From Undibacterium hunanense (GTDB lineage Bacteria > Pseudomonadota > Gammaproteobacteria > Burkholderiales > Burkholderiaceae_D), in contig NZ_JACOGF010000019.1 of NCBI RefSeq assembly GCF_014284335.1, positions 19,342-83,341 of the forward strand: 64,000 nt of DNA, in the 5' to 3' direction. Both the position numbers and the translations under genes were made by a program. Each line of letters opens with the position of its first letter. Position 1 is the first letter of the stretch. The notes beneath the pieces were generated by a model, which saw only the letters and a list, made by a program, of their open reading frames with translations, was not told where the DNA came from and made no database searches. Of the stretch, positions 41,445 to 51,323 are shown in pieces.

Positions 41445-43367
41445 TCAACCAGACAATGCAGACTCCATCCTGCTTTCGCGCAAATGCATCCAGGTGCTGA
41501 AGGCGTCCGCCGGTATCGGCTTGCAGAAGTAATAACCCTGCGCCATGTCACAGCCCATGGCTTGCAATTGCTGCTCGGTCTGCCTGGCTTCGACTCCTTC
41601 GGCTACCACGCGCAGATGCAGCTGGTGTGCCAGTTGTATGCAGGCATCCACGACAGCATAACTGCCCATGTCTGTACACAGGCTGTGGATAAGTTCATGG
41701 TCTATCTTCAATTCGTTGATAGCCAGGTCTTTCAATTGCGACAGCGGCAAATGACCACTGCCAAAGTCATCGACAGACAGCCGAAACCCCATGGAATGCA
41801 GGCTGCGCAGGGTTTCCATAGCGATGTCGGTGGTATTGGCAAATGCGCTTTCTGTCAGCTCCAGCACCACGTATTCGGGCGGCACGGCAAATTCATCCAG
41901 CAGCCTGTGTATATCGGTTAACAGTTCCGGGTCACAGATACTGCGTACCGACAGGTTGATGGCAATGCTGATATCCAGGCCTTCTTCACGCCACAACAAC
42001 CACTGGCGAAACGCGGCGCGCATCACCCACAGGTTAAGCGGTTTGATGAGACCGGATTTTTCTGCCACAGAGATAAATTCCTTCGGCGACATTTCACCGG
42101 CAAGGGCATCGGTCCATCTGAGCAGAGCCTCGGCGCCGACCACACTGCCGGTCAGCATATCGATTTGTGGCTGGTAATGCAGGCTCAATTCGGCTTTGTG
42201 CAAGGCATCGCGTAACTGCCCGCACAACAGGTGTTGACGCAAGAATTGTTGTTCGAGTTTTTCTTCATAAAAAGCCAGTTTCATGTGACTGAATTGCGCA
42301 TGCAATAAAGCTTGTGCAGCTTTTTTCAGCAGATTTTCGGTGTCGGTGGCATGCAGGGGATAACTGGCTATGCCTATGGTGTGGTCTACCTCCAGCGCAT
42401 AATCACTGATTTTGTATTCCAGCCGGAAAGCCAGGATTTCCCGGATGATATCGGTGGCATTGATGTCTTGCGAATGCTGGCGATAAATGCAGACAAATTC
42501 ATCGCGCCTGGTTCGCGCGAACAGTCCGCGCGAACCTACGGTTGCAATCATGGTACCAACGATGGAACAGATCAGCTTGTCGCTGGCTTCGGCACCGATG
42601 ATATTGGTGGTTTCAAACATCTTTTTAAGACGAATGTTAATCACCAGCAAGCTGTGTCCGCGCTCATGTGCGGCAATAATTTCCTGCGTCAGTATCTCTG
42701 GCAGGACTAGGCCATTCGGCAAGCCGGTGATGGCATCCTGATAAGCAGTCTGTTGCAGTTGTTCCAGAGCGACCGGTGGTCTGGCGGCTTGTTCACTGGC
42801 ATGCCGCTTTTCTTCATATTGTGTGCGGCTGTGATTCAGGCCCAGGGCGATACAGGTATAAAACAGCAATGCCGCGATCACCTGCTCGGCAAACTGGTCT
42901 GCATAATGAAAGGCATACGGACCATCCCCACCCAGCTTGAAAATCAGGACCATTGCGCATAACCAGCATAGACTCCACTGCAAGCCCCTGGTCTGTCCCT
43001 TGAGCCACAGGGCCAGAAAAGGGAAACTGAAGGTCCACAATACGCCACTGCCCTGGTTGCCACCCAGATAACCCAATGTCAGCGTGGTCACCATGGCATA
43101 CAGCAGGATGATGGATTCGGCATGACCAAGCCTGTCGTCGCGACCAGACAGAATAAAAGCCGGTACCAGCAAAAAAACCGTCAGGCAGACTTCGATCAGC
43201 CATAACACCGGATAAGCCGATTGCAGATAACTACCCAGCGCCAGGATCAGCGTGACAGGCAAGAGCAGGGTGATCACAATTCTGACATAGCGCCGCCGGT
43301 CGACAGGGCTGGAAACATCTTTGGCGATCAATCCCAGTATGGGTGACTGCAACACTTGAGGTTTCAT
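41445..43367 (-). CDS. Membrane EAL phosphodiesterase with a degenerate GGDEF
   Basis: The 640-residue protein has about six N-terminal membrane helices (30-175), a GGDEF domain (about 210-370) and an EAL domain (about 385-630). The GGDEF signature reads RRDEF (287-291), so cyclase activity is improbable. The EAL domain is intact: E413-A-L, ELTES, DDFGSGH, KIDHELIHS and EGVEARQ. It should hydrolyse cyclic-di-GMP, possibly tuned by GTP in the dead GGDEF domain. Good GGAGAA before the ATG. It is an isolated gene. Confidence 0.9.
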   Translation of the reverse strand: MKPQVLQSPILGLIAKDVSSPVDRRRYVRIVITLLLPVTLILALGSYLQSAYPVLWLIEVCLTVFLLVPAFILSGRDDRLGHAESIILLYAMVTTLTLGYLGGNQGSGVLWTFSFPFLALWLKGQTRGLQWSLCWLCAMVLIFKLGGDGPYAFHYADQFAEQVIAALLFYTCIALGLNHSRTQYEEKRHASEQAARPPVALEQLQQTAYQDAITGLPNGLVLPEILTQEIIAAHERGHSLLVINIRLKKMFETTNIIGAEASDKLICSIVGTMIATVGSRGLFARTRRDEFVCIYRQHSQDINATDIIREILAFRLEYKISDYALEVDHTIGIASYPLHATDTENLLKKAAQALLHAQFSHMKLAFYEEKLEQQFLRQHLLCGQLRDALHKAELSLHYQPQIDMLTGSVVGAEALLRWTDALAGEMSPKEFISVAEKSGLIKPLNLWVMRAAFRQWLLWREEGLDISIAINLSVRSICDPELLTDIHRLLDEFAVPPEYVVLELTESAFANTTDIAMETLRSLHSMGFRLSVDDFGSGHLPLSQLKDLAINELKIDHELIHSLCTDMGSYAVVDACIQLAHQLHLRVVAEGVEARQTEQQLQAMGCDMAQGYYFCKPIPADAFSTWMHLRESRMESALSG

Positions 43368-43694
43368 CGTCAGGTTCTCCTCTCAATTACTCAGACCATA
43401 CCCACAGTTATGTTTTGGCAATGCGTTTGGAATGCGCTTGGCGTTTCTGTGCCGCCCGTGATCAGACACAAATGCGGAACACCCGGAAACCCGGGCAATG
43501 TTCAGCAGTTTAGTGTATTTTTTACAAAGTTAAAGTATTTGCAACGTTATATTTTAAATATTTTTTACACGCGCGCAAAAGCATGCTGCCCGGCATGTTT
43601 TTCACATGCCGGGCAGAAAGAAGGATGGTGGGCGATGATTTGGCGACAGCCTATTGAAGAACTATGAGGTAACTATGAGGTAACTACCAGGCAG
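43368..43694. other. Intergenic region with a hairpin and a short tandem repeat
   Basis: No gene is visible in these 327 bp. A perfect stem CTGCCCGGCATG (43586-43597) with CATGCCGGGCAG (43605-43616) has a loop TTTTTCA and no T-tract. Near the dehydrogenase end, AACTATGAGGT occurs twice in tandem (43660-43681). The first ~200 bp carry the promoter of the EAL gene. Confidence 0.6.
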
Positions 43695-44672
43695 CTATGC
43701 AGGCAGGAGCAGATTGGCAGGCTTGCCAGCGGCAAAATCCACGATATTCTGGAAAGCTGCACGGAAATACAATTCATAACTGGCCTGTTCCACATAGCCC
43801 AGATGCGGGGTGACCAATACGTTTTCGCGATGTAATAGCGGATGATCTGGTGCCACAGGCTCACTTTCAAAAACATCGATGGCAGCAAAGCCGGGATGGC
43901 CGGCATCCAGCGCTGCTTCCAGTGCGCCGGGCTGCAGCAATTCTGCACGGCTGGTGTTGACCAGCAAGGCATCGCTTTTCATCAGGGCCAGGTCAGCCAG
44001 GCTGACGATGCCTTTGGTGGCATCATTCAAACGCAGGTGCAGGCTGATGATGTCGCAACTGGCAAAGAAGGCTTCTCTGGATTCTGCCACCAGCAATCCA
44101 TCCTGGGCCGCCTGGGCGCGGCTGGCTTCACGTCCCCAGACCATGACTTGCATGCCGAAAGCTTTGGCATAGCCGCTGATGAGCTTGCCTATCTTGCCAT
44201 AGCCCCAGATACCCAGTGTGCGTTTCTTCAATACCCGGCCCAGCTGGTTACGGGCTGGTTCCAGCGACGACGCCTGCCATACACCCTCCTGCAAAAGCTG
44301 GGCATAATTTGGCAGCCTGCGCCAGGCCGCCATGATCAGCGTCCAGGTCAGCTCCGCCGGCGCGGTCGGATCACCGACACCTTCGGCGATGGCGATGCCG
44401 CATTCATGTGCTGCGGCTATATCGATGTTGCCTGCCACTTTGCCGGTTTGTGAAATAAGCTTCAGATTGGGTAATTTCTGTAGTAGCGGTTTACTCAGGC
44501 GCGTGCGTTCACGTATCAGTACCACGGCGTCAAATGCCGCCAGCCGTATCGCCAGTTGCCCCACGCCCGCGGCGGTGTTGTTGAAGACCTTGACCTCGTG
44601 CTCGCGCAGCAGGTCAAAGCAGGGTAAATGACGGACTACATCCTGATAATCATCCAGTATGGCAATTTTCAT
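43695..44672 (-). CDS. D-2-hydroxyacid dehydrogenase
   Basis: The 325-residue NAD(P)-dependent enzyme has the nucleotide-binding GYGKIG (158-163), the catalytic Arg242 (NTSRAELL), Glu271 (DVFESEP) and His290 (TPHLGY). This family reduces 2-keto acids or oxidises D-2-hydroxy acids such as glycerate or phosphoglycerate. The exact substrate is not predictable. The residues of the triad are complete. A tandem repeat and hairpin follow the stop codon. Confidence 0.92.
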   Translation of the reverse strand: MKIAILDDYQDVVRHLPCFDLLREHEVKVFNNTAAGVGQLAIRLAAFDAVVLIRERTRLSKPLLQKLPNLKLISQTGKVAGNIDIAAAHECGIAIAEGVGDPTAPAELTWTLIMAAWRRLPNYAQLLQEGVWQASSLEPARNQLGRVLKKRTLGIWGYGKIGKLISGYAKAFGMQVMVWGREASRAQAAQDGLLVAESREAFFASCDIISLHLRLNDATKGIVSLADLALMKSDALLVNTSRAELLQPGALEAALDAGHPGFAAIDVFESEPVAPDHPLLHRENVLVTPHLGYVEQASYELYFRAAFQNIVDFAAGKPANLLLPA

Positions 44673-45096
44673 GGTTTTTCCTCACGGCTGAAATAAGTTC
44701 TCAATCTATACATTGATGGACAAAGCATAAGCTGGATTGCCAATTTTTTCAGGCTCCTGGCGAAGCATGAAAACATATTGTGCAGCGGCTGAAAAATCTT
44801 CACTTTCACAAAACGTAAAACAATGATAATAAAACTGATGCAAAATTCGCGTGAAGCCAGACTCGCGTGTACAATGTTCGCCTACGTAGCTTTTTGATTC
44901 TTCCGCCCCGCGCCACCCCGCCGGGCGCAAGCCAGGAGCCAAGACACCCTCTTGTCTTCGTATTATCCGACAGAACCGCCGCTATGGTGTCCGCCTTGCT
45001 TGAACGCTTCCTGCGATCGCATCGCCACATTCCAACGACGATCCTGCCGTGCCGCTACACCGGTTTTTTTATTGAAATGGCATTGGAGGTAGTATC
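44673..45096. other. Leader region of the PEP carboxykinase gene
   Basis: This gap separates the divergent dehydrogenase and pckG genes. A TACAAT at 44870-44875 with TTCGCG 18 bp upstream is a possible promoter for pckG. Downstream are two small hairpins, GCGCC/GGCGC (44910-44928) and AAGACA/TGTCTT (44941-44958), then GGAGGT just before the GTG start. The leader would be about 210 bases. Confidence 0.5.
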
Positions 45097-46947
45097 GTGA
45101 ATCAACCCATCATGCAAGGCGTGGCAGCATTGAATGCCCCCGCTTACGTGAAACATCAGAAATTGATCAACTGGATCGCCGATATGGCGGCCCTGACCAA
45201 ACCTGACAACATTTACTGGTGTGACGGCTCGCAAGAAGAGTACGACCGTTTGTGCGCCCAGATGGTTGCCGCCGGCACCATGAAAAAACTGAATGAAGCC
45301 AAGCGCCCCAACAGCTACCTGGCCTGTTCTGACCCATCTGACGTGGCACGCGTCGAAGACCGTACTTATATCTGCTCAACCAACAAGGAAGATGCGGGTC
45401 CGACCAATAACTGGATGGCCCCGGCAGAAATGCGCGCTACCCTGAACCCGATGTTTGATGGCTGCATGCGTGGTCGTACCATGTATGTTGTACCGTTTTC
45501 CATGGGGCCACTGGGTTCGCCTATCGCCCATATCGGCGTTGAACTGTCTGATTCGCCTTATGTTGCCGTCAACATGCGCATCATGACGCGCATGGGCAAG
45601 GCTGTGTATGACGTACTGGGCACGGATGGTGATTTCGTCCCTTGCGTACACACAGTAGGTGCACCTTTGGCTGAAGGTCAGGCCGATGTGGCATGGCCAT
45701 GCAATAACACCAAATACATCGTGCATTATCCAGAAACGCGCGAAATCTGGTCTTTTGGTTCTGGTTACGGTGGCAATGCGCTGCTGGGCAAGAAATGTTT
45801 TGCCTTGCGTATCGCATCCACCATGGGCCGCGATCAGGGCTGGCTGGCAGAACACATGCTGATCCTGGGTGTGGAATCACCAGAAGGTAAAAAGCATTAT
45901 GTGGCAGCAGCCTTTCCGTCCGCCTGCGGCAAGACCAATTTCGCCATGCTGATCCCCGCCATCAAGGGCTGGAAAGTCACCACCATTGGTGATGACATTG
46001 CCTGGATCAAACCTGGCAAGGATGGCCGTCTGTATGCCATCAACCCGGAAGCCGGTTACTTTGGCGTGGCACCAGGTACCAATACCGCCACCAATTCCAA
46101 CTGCATGGCATCCCTCACCGCCAACACCATCTTCACCAATGTCGGCCTGACCGATGATGGCGATGTCTGGTGGGAAGGCATGAGCAAGGAAGCGCCAGCG
46201 CACCTGATCGACTGGCAAGGCAAGGACTGGACACCAGAAATCGCCAAAGAGACAGGCCGTAAAGCCGCCCATCCGAATGCGCGTTTCACGGTGGCAGCAA
46301 CACAAAACCCGGTCATCGATGCAGCATGGGATGATCCGGCTGGCGTACCTATCTCCGCCTTTATCTTCGGTGGCCGTCGCTCGACAACGGTACCATTGGT
46401 GACAGAAGCCCGCAACTGGGTCGAAGGCGTCTACATGGCTGCGACCATGGGTTCAGAAACCACGGCTGCTGCCGTTGGTCAGCAAGGCGTGGTGCGCCGT
46501 GATCCTTTCGCCATGCTGCCTTTCATGGGTTACAACATGAGCGACTATTTCCAGCACTGGCTGGACATGGGCAAGAAAATCGAAGCTGCTGGCGCGACAC
46601 AACCGGCAATTTTCTGCGTCAACTGGTTCCGTACGGATGACAACGGCAAATTTGTCTGGCCAGGTTTTGGCGACAATATGCGCGTCCTGAAATGGATGCT
46701 GGAACGCATAGAAGGTCAGGCCAATGGCGTCGAAAACATCTTTGGTCTGACACCTACATTTGCCGACCTGACCTGGGATGGCCTGGACTTTACCCAAGCT
46801 CAGTTCGATACCATCACTTCCATCGACAAAGCCGCCTGGGCTGCAGAGCTGGCCCTGCACACCGAGCTGTTTGAAAAACTGGCCTACCACCTGCCAGTGG
46901 AACTGGAAGTAACCCGTGCGGCGCTGGAAAAACGCCTGACGGCCTGA
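45097..46947 (+). CDS. pckG: GTP-dependent phosphoenolpyruvate carboxykinase
   Basis: The 616-residue enzyme converts oxaloacetate and GTP to phosphoenolpyruvate, GDP and carbon dioxide, feeding gluconeogenesis. It has the kinase loop FPSACGKTN around Cys277, the metal and GTP site TIGDDIAWI, and EAGYFGVAPGTN and FVWPGFGDNMRVLKW. The GTG start has an excellent GGAGGT. Two terminators follow. It could cooperate with the D-tartrate dehydratase, which yields oxaloacetate, though the genes are not linked. Confidence 0.96.
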   Translation: MNQPIMQGVAALNAPAYVKHQKLINWIADMAALTKPDNIYWCDGSQEEYDRLCAQMVAAGTMKKLNEAKRPNSYLACSDPSDVARVEDRTYICSTNKEDAGPTNNWMAPAEMRATLNPMFDGCMRGRTMYVVPFSMGPLGSPIAHIGVELSDSPYVAVNMRIMTRMGKAVYDVLGTDGDFVPCVHTVGAPLAEGQADVAWPCNNTKYIVHYPETREIWSFGSGYGGNALLGKKCFALRIASTMGRDQGWLAEHMLILGVESPEGKKHYVAAAFPSACGKTNFAMLIPAIKGWKVTTIGDDIAWIKPGKDGRLYAINPEAGYFGVAPGTNTATNSNCMASLTANTIFTNVGLTDDGDVWWEGMSKEAPAHLIDWQGKDWTPEIAKETGRKAAHPNARFTVAATQNPVIDAAWDDPAGVPISAFIFGGRRSTTVPLVTEARNWVEGVYMAATMGSETTAAAVGQQGVVRRDPFAMLPFMGYNMSDYFQHWLDMGKKIEAAGATQPAIFCVNWFRTDDNGKFVWPGFGDNMRVLKWMLERIEGQANGVENIFGLTPTFADLTWDGLDFTQAQFDTITSIDKAAWAAELALHTELFEKLAYHLPVELEVTRAALEKRLTA

Positions 46948-46972
46948 TGATCTGATTGATTTAGTCCATCTC

Positions 46973-47009
46973 CAACAAAAAACGCGGCTAAGGTCGCGTT
47001 TTTTGTTGT
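46973..47009 (+). terminator. Terminator of pckG
   Basis: AACAAAAAACGCG pairs with CGCGTTTTTTGTT around an 8-base loop, giving a T-run on each exit, so it can end transcription from either side. Confidence 0.88.
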
Positions 47010-47082
47010 TGGCCACAAGTCAATCAGGGAAAAATCGGGGAAAAATCAGAAAGAAATAGAAAGAAACATACGCAAGATGCAA

Positions 47083-47108
47083 AAAAGCCGTCTGCAAAGA
47101 CGGCTTTT
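47083..47108. terminator. Terminator downstream of the DUF2798 gene
   Basis: AAAAGCCGTC pairs with GACGGCTTTT around TGCAAA. The minus-strand exit continues into Ts (47081-47082), so it ends the minus-strand genes at 47130-47552. Confidence 0.82.
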
Positions 47109-47129
47109 CATTTATCACGACCAGACAGT

Positions 47130-47552
47130 CTAGCGATGTACTGGCAACAGGACAGGCTTGCGCTTCAAACCACTTTGCGCCGTGGCACGATCAGATGCCT
47201 GCATGACCGCGTTCACATTCAAACCAGCCTGTGACATATCTGCTGTTGGCAAAGGCTTGCTGAGGCTGCGCGCCAACTGGTTCACCAATGGCTTGCTGAG
47301 ATATGCTACCGGAAAAGCGATAGGCCAGATGGTCAGCCAGGCTTCCATCCAGGCGGCAAAAAAGTCATTGCCATACCCTATCCACAGCAAACGCATGGCA
47401 GCACTGGCAACCAGGGTCACCACACCGGTAGTCAGAATGGTTGGCAACATGGATGCCAGGCTTTTTGAACCAGCCACTGCACGAGGCTGGCGAACAATCG
47501 CAGGTTGAACCGCTGCGACTGACATGCCGGGAAATGCTGAAGAATGTTGCAT
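47130..47552 (-). CDS. DUF2798-like membrane protein
   Basis: The 140-residue protein has a polar N-terminus (1-30), two membrane helices (about 37-57 and 65-88, AWLTIWPIAFPVAYLSKPLV) and a polar tail. The FFAAWMEAWLTIWPIAFPVA segment matches the DUF2798 pattern, a family of two-helix proteins of unknown function. It lies 70 bp downstream of another small membrane-protein gene on the same strand, probably in one transcript. Confidence 0.72.
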   Translation of the reverse strand: MQHSSAFPGMSVAAVQPAIVRQPRAVAGSKSLASMLPTILTTGVVTLVASAAMRLLWIGYGNDFFAAWMEAWLTIWPIAFPVAYLSKPLVNQLARSLSKPLPTADMSQAGLNVNAVMQASDRATAQSGLKRKPVLLPVHR

Positions 47553-47622
47553 AAAGCTGAAACCGTATTTATTTAATAATTACTAAAAATTAACTACGAA
47601 TTAACTATGAACTGAGCACAAA

Positions 47623-47940
47623 TTAGCCGCGTGCAGCCAGTGCGCGCAATTCAGCAGCCATATTTGGCGATGTGCCGTCCAGGTCGTTCGCGATACGGCG
47701 AATAGCCAGGGTATTGCGCAAATTGCGGCCAGCCGTTTTTTCTTCACGCGATTTTTTTGGGTTGATCACCAGCAGCGCTGCGCGCAGCATGCCAACCAGC
47801 AAAGGTTTGAAAACGATCAGCATGGTAGCCAAGATACCCAGGCCCAGCAAAGGACGGGCGGAACCGATAACGGTACTGATGGCCAGTTGGGAAACAGGCA
47901 AGGCGCTGGCGATTGGAAAGGCAATATTCAGGAAAGACAT
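47623..47940 (-). CDS. Small two-helix membrane protein
   Basis: The 105-residue product starts MSFLNIAFPIASALPVSQLA and has two probable membrane helices (about 3-25 and 31-58, LLGLGILATMLIVFKPLLVG), then a basic cytoplasmic tail (NPKKSREEKTAGRNLR). I do not recognise the family. It diverges from a LysR gene across a region with a fine inverted repeat and precedes the DUF2798-like gene, which suggests a small LysR-controlled membrane operon. Confidence 0.72.
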   Translation of the reverse strand: MSFLNIAFPIASALPVSQLAISTVIGSARPLLGLGILATMLIVFKPLLVGMLRAALLVINPKKSREEKTAGRNLRNTLAIRRIANDLDGTSPNMAAELRALAARG

Positions 47941-47996
47941 GATTCACTCCACTTTTTTTCACTTTGTAATGACAGCATAATATTGCGGCGCACCAT

Positions 47997-48017
47997 ATAA
48001 ATCTAATTTTGATTTAT
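47997..48017. promoter_or_regulatory. Inverted repeat, probable LysR operator
   Basis: ATAAATC-TAATTTT-GATTTAT has exact 7-bp arms and a 7-bp centre, matching the T-N11-A form of LysR sites. It lies between the divergent regulator and small membrane-protein genes. Confidence 0.62.
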
Positions 48018-48075
48018 CATATCCATTATAGTTTTCGTGAATAATTGTTTTTATTTCCTGCTGGGAGCAGATACC

Positions 48076-49050
48076 ATGAACTTCCTGACACTGGACTTGA
48101 ATCTCTTGCGTGTCTTTGATGCCGTCATGATTGAGCAAAACCTGACTCGCGCGGCCGACAAGCTGGCCATGACCCAGCCGGCGGTATCGAATGCACTGAA
48201 ACGTTTGCGTCACTCACTCGGTGATGAATTATTGATACGTACTGCCTACGGTGTGAAACCGACGCCGCGCGCGGAAACCCTGTGGCCAGCCATACGCCAG
48301 GCACTTTCCAGCCTGGAAAGCGCAATTGCCCCGACCAGCTTCGATGTATCCAAGACCCAGATAACGTTCCGGCTGGCAATGGCAGATGCTACCGCGGCCC
48401 TATGGATGCCAACCCTGGTACGCTCAGTGGAAAAGGAAGCCACCGGTGTCACCATGCGCATGGTGCCGCTGACCACACGTGAACCACGTCCCATGCTGAT
48501 GCGTGGTGATATTGATATTGCCGTCGGTTTTTTCCCGGGTGTGGTCGCCCAACTGACGGGAGGCCAGGGTGCTGCCAACAGCGCAATCCGCCATGAAAGA
48601 TTGTATTCTGGCCACTATGTCTGCGTGATGCGGAAAGACCATCCGCTGGCAAACAGCACCATGACGATGGATGATTATTGCAATGCAAAACATTTGCTGG
48701 TGAGTTTTTCCGGTCGTGCCCACGGCCTGGTGGATGAGGCACTCGCCCAGATGGGACGCGAGCGCCGCATCCTGCTGACAGTGAATCAATTCTTTACCGG
48801 TGGCCGCGTGGTCGCCAATTCCGACTTGCTGACGGTCTTGCCGCATCATCTGATTTCTGCCACCGGCATGACGGACGCCCTGATCTGGAAAGAACTGCCC
48901 TTCAAGATGCCCGATGTGCATATAGACATGTTGTGGCATGAAAGGGATGGCCGTAACCCTGCCCATCAATGGCTGCGCCAGAACCTGGTGAACATGACCC
49001 ATTCCACCCTGATCCCGGAACTGGAACATCATATAGAACTAGATACCTAG
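48076..49050 (+). CDS. LysR-family transcriptional regulator
   Basis: The 324-residue protein (ATG 48076, after GGGAGCAG) has a winged helix LDLNLLRVFDAVMIEQNLTRAADKLAMTQPAVSNALKRL and an effector domain of the NodD/DntR-like group (FRLAMADATAALWMP). The closest pattern is regulators of aromatic or fatty-acid degradation, but the divergent targets here are small membrane proteins. A 14-bp direct repeat spans its stop codon (49036-49063). Confidence 0.92.
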   Translation: MNFLTLDLNLLRVFDAVMIEQNLTRAADKLAMTQPAVSNALKRLRHSLGDELLIRTAYGVKPTPRAETLWPAIRQALSSLESAIAPTSFDVSKTQITFRLAMADATAALWMPTLVRSVEKEATGVTMRMVPLTTREPRPMLMRGDIDIAVGFFPGVVAQLTGGQGAANSAIRHERLYSGHYVCVMRKDHPLANSTMTMDDYCNAKHLLVSFSGRAHGLVDEALAQMGRERRILLTVNQFFTGGRVVANSDLLTVLPHHLISATGMTDALIWKELPFKMPDVHIDMLWHERDGRNPAHQWLRQNLVNMTHSTLIPELEHHIELDT

Positions 49051-49087
49051 AACTTGATACCTGAGCACGCTGTAACAAACAGCGTGC
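49036..49087. repeat. 14-bp direct repeat and hairpin at the end of the LysR gene
   Basis: GAACTAGATACCTA is followed directly by GAACTTGATACCTG, with the LysR stop codon inside the first. The stem GCACGCTGT (49065-49073) with ACAGCGTGC (49079-49087) follows, without a T-tract. Confidence 0.6.
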
Positions 49088-49220
49088 ATATCGGCAGCAT
49101 ATATGGGCGCGACTATTGCCGCCCCACAAAAAACTTGATAGTCTGAAAGAGGTGAAATAAAAAGACTTCCCTTGTAAAACTTCCTCTGTGATACAACGAT
49201 AATCACCAAGACTAGACGAC

Positions 49221-51260
49221 ATGCCCGATACCCGCTCTACCCTGGTTAGATTACTGCAAGCTGTAATACTGTTTGTGGTGCTGTGCTTTTGCAGCGTGGG
49301 TAGCAGCGTGCTGGCTGCACCGCTGAACCTCAAGGGCGACACCGGCAAACTGGCGCTGACTTCCCAGTTTCAGCTGCTTGAAGACAAAAGCGGCCAGTTG
49401 AGTATAAACGACATCATGCGGCCCGAAGTGACCAGCCGCTTTCGCCCACTACGCGGCAACCTCAGCGCCTCGTATTCAACATCCGCCTATTGGTTAAGAC
49501 TGGATTTGCAAAGAGCCAGCCCCAGCACCGGCCAGCAATGGCTGATGGAACTGACGCCGGTCATGCTGGATGATATCCGCCTGTATCACCCCAAAGCAGA
49601 TGGCAGCATGGAAACTCACCGCGCTGGCGACCGCATGCCTTTTTCGGCTCTGGAAATCCGCCATCACTTTCCCATATTCCTGCTCAATCTGCCTGATACC
49701 AGTGCCAATGTGGTCTACCTGCGGATACAGAGCACCAGCGCAGTCTTCCTGCGTGCCACGCTGTGGACGCCACAGACCTTTGTCGAGGAATCGAATTTCA
49801 TCTCGAACATGATGGGCGTGTATTACGGCATCATGCTGGCGATGATCGTCTACAACCTGTTATTGGCGCTCACGCATCATGAACGGTCCATGATGTATTA
49901 CCTGCTGCTGTCCCTGCTCACCCTGATTGCAGGCATGAGCCTGAACGGCCACATCGGCATGTATTTCGCGCCCAACTGGCCAGCGCTGGTGGATATACTG
50001 CCGGGGCTGGTGTCGCCGCTGATCGTGCTGGCAGCATCGCTGTTCATTTCCAGTTTTCTTAAACTGCGCGAGAAAATGCCGCGCATACACTGGTTTTTTG
50101 TCTTTATCCAGATATTCTGTAGCGCCGCTGCCATCACGGTACTGGCAGGGTATAACCATGTGGTTGCACCGTTTGTACAATCGCTGGGCTTGCTACAGAT
50201 GCTGCTGATATTGCCGGTCTGTCTGGTGGTTGGCCTGCGCGGTTACCGGCCCGGCTATATTGTCTTCATGGCATCCATGACCTGGATCGCCGGGGTCTTG
50301 CTGGTGGGCCTGCGCAACCTGGGGCTGATAGAACCTAGCTGGATGACTGATTACGGTTTCCAGGTCGGTTCAGCGGCAGAAGTCATCTTGCTGGCATTGG
50401 CTCAGGCTGATCATATCAGCCTGATGAAAAAGGAAAACGCCAACAACCAGGCAAAACTGCTGGAAATCTCACAACGTGCCGAACAGGAACTCGATGCCAA
50501 GGTCAGACAGCGTACCGAAGAACTGGCCGATGCAGTGGCCCGCCTGCAAAAACTGGACAAGGAAAAAAATGACTTCCTCGGCATTGCCGCGCATGACCTG
50601 AAAAACCCGCTGACCAGCATCATAGGCATGAGCGACCTGCTGCGCAAATTGCAACATGCCATGCCAGAACCGCAACGCCAGCATTACCTGGAACGCATCA
50701 GCTATAGCGGCCAGCGCATGATGCGCATCATCAGCAATCTGCTGGAAGTGAATGCCATGGATACCGGCCACCTGCACCTGAATCTGCAAAACCTGGATCT
50801 CGGTAAGGTCTTGCATGATGTCATACAGCAATATGAAGAAATGCTGAAAGCCAAGGACCTGATACTGATCAACCAGATACAGGACAGCGTGATGGTACAT
50901 GCCGACCTCGACGCCTGCGTACAGATCATCGACAATCTGGTCTCCAACGCCATCAAGTATTCACCACTGGGCCGGCATATCTGGCTTAGCGTCAGGGCCG
51001 GACAGGGCATGGGCATATTCCAGGTGCGTGACGAAGGCCCGGGCCTGTCGGCAGAAGACCAGTTGCACCTGTTTGAAAAATTCTCGCGCCTGTCCAGCCT
51101 GCCGACTGCCGGTGAACATTCCACCGGTCTGGGCCTGTCCATCGTCAAGAAACTCAGTGAAGCCTGTGGTGGAAGCGTCCATTGCGCCAGTGAAGCCGGG
51201 CAGGGCTGCACCTTCACCATAGAACTGCCGCTGTCGGTATCACAAGAGCAAGACCATTAA
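49221..51260 (+). CDS. 7TMR-DISM sensor histidine kinase
   Basis: The 679-residue protein has a signal peptide (1-32), a periplasmic 7TMR-DISMED2 domain (about 50-180), seven membrane helices (about 195-400), a coiled-coil linker (about 405-445), phospho-acceptor His458 (IAAHDLKNPLTSIIG) and an ATPase domain (DNLVSNAIKY, DEGPGLS, STGLGLSIVKKL). It probably senses a carbohydrate or another extracellular ligand. No receiver domain or cognate response-regulator gene is adjacent, so its partner is elsewhere. Confidence 0.93.
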   Translation: MPDTRSTLVRLLQAVILFVVLCFCSVGSSVLAAPLNLKGDTGKLALTSQFQLLEDKSGQLSINDIMRPEVTSRFRPLRGNLSASYSTSAYWLRLDLQRASPSTGQQWLMELTPVMLDDIRLYHPKADGSMETHRAGDRMPFSALEIRHHFPIFLLNLPDTSANVVYLRIQSTSAVFLRATLWTPQTFVEESNFISNMMGVYYGIMLAMIVYNLLLALTHHERSMMYYLLLSLLTLIAGMSLNGHIGMYFAPNWPALVDILPGLVSPLIVLAASLFISSFLKLREKMPRIHWFFVFIQIFCSAAAITVLAGYNHVVAPFVQSLGLLQMLLILPVCLVVGLRGYRPGYIVFMASMTWIAGVLLVGLRNLGLIEPSWMTDYGFQVGSAAEVILLALAQADHISLMKKENANNQAKLLEISQRAEQELDAKVRQRTEELADAVARLQKLDKEKNDFLGIAAHDLKNPLTSIIGMSDLLRKLQHAMPEPQRQHYLERISYSGQRMMRIISNLLEVNAMDTGHLHLNLQNLDLGKVLHDVIQQYEEMLKAKDLILINQIQDSVMVHADLDACVQIIDNLVSNAIKYSPLGRHIWLSVRAGQGMGIFQVRDEGPGLSAEDQLHLFEKFSRLSSLPTAGEHSTGLGLSIVKKLSEACGGSVHCASEAGQGCTFTIELPLSVSQEQDH

Positions 51261-51323
51261 GGAAACAACGGCGTCAGCTACATCGCTTACAATCACCGTA
51301 TTCCCTCATTTCGGCATCTATCC

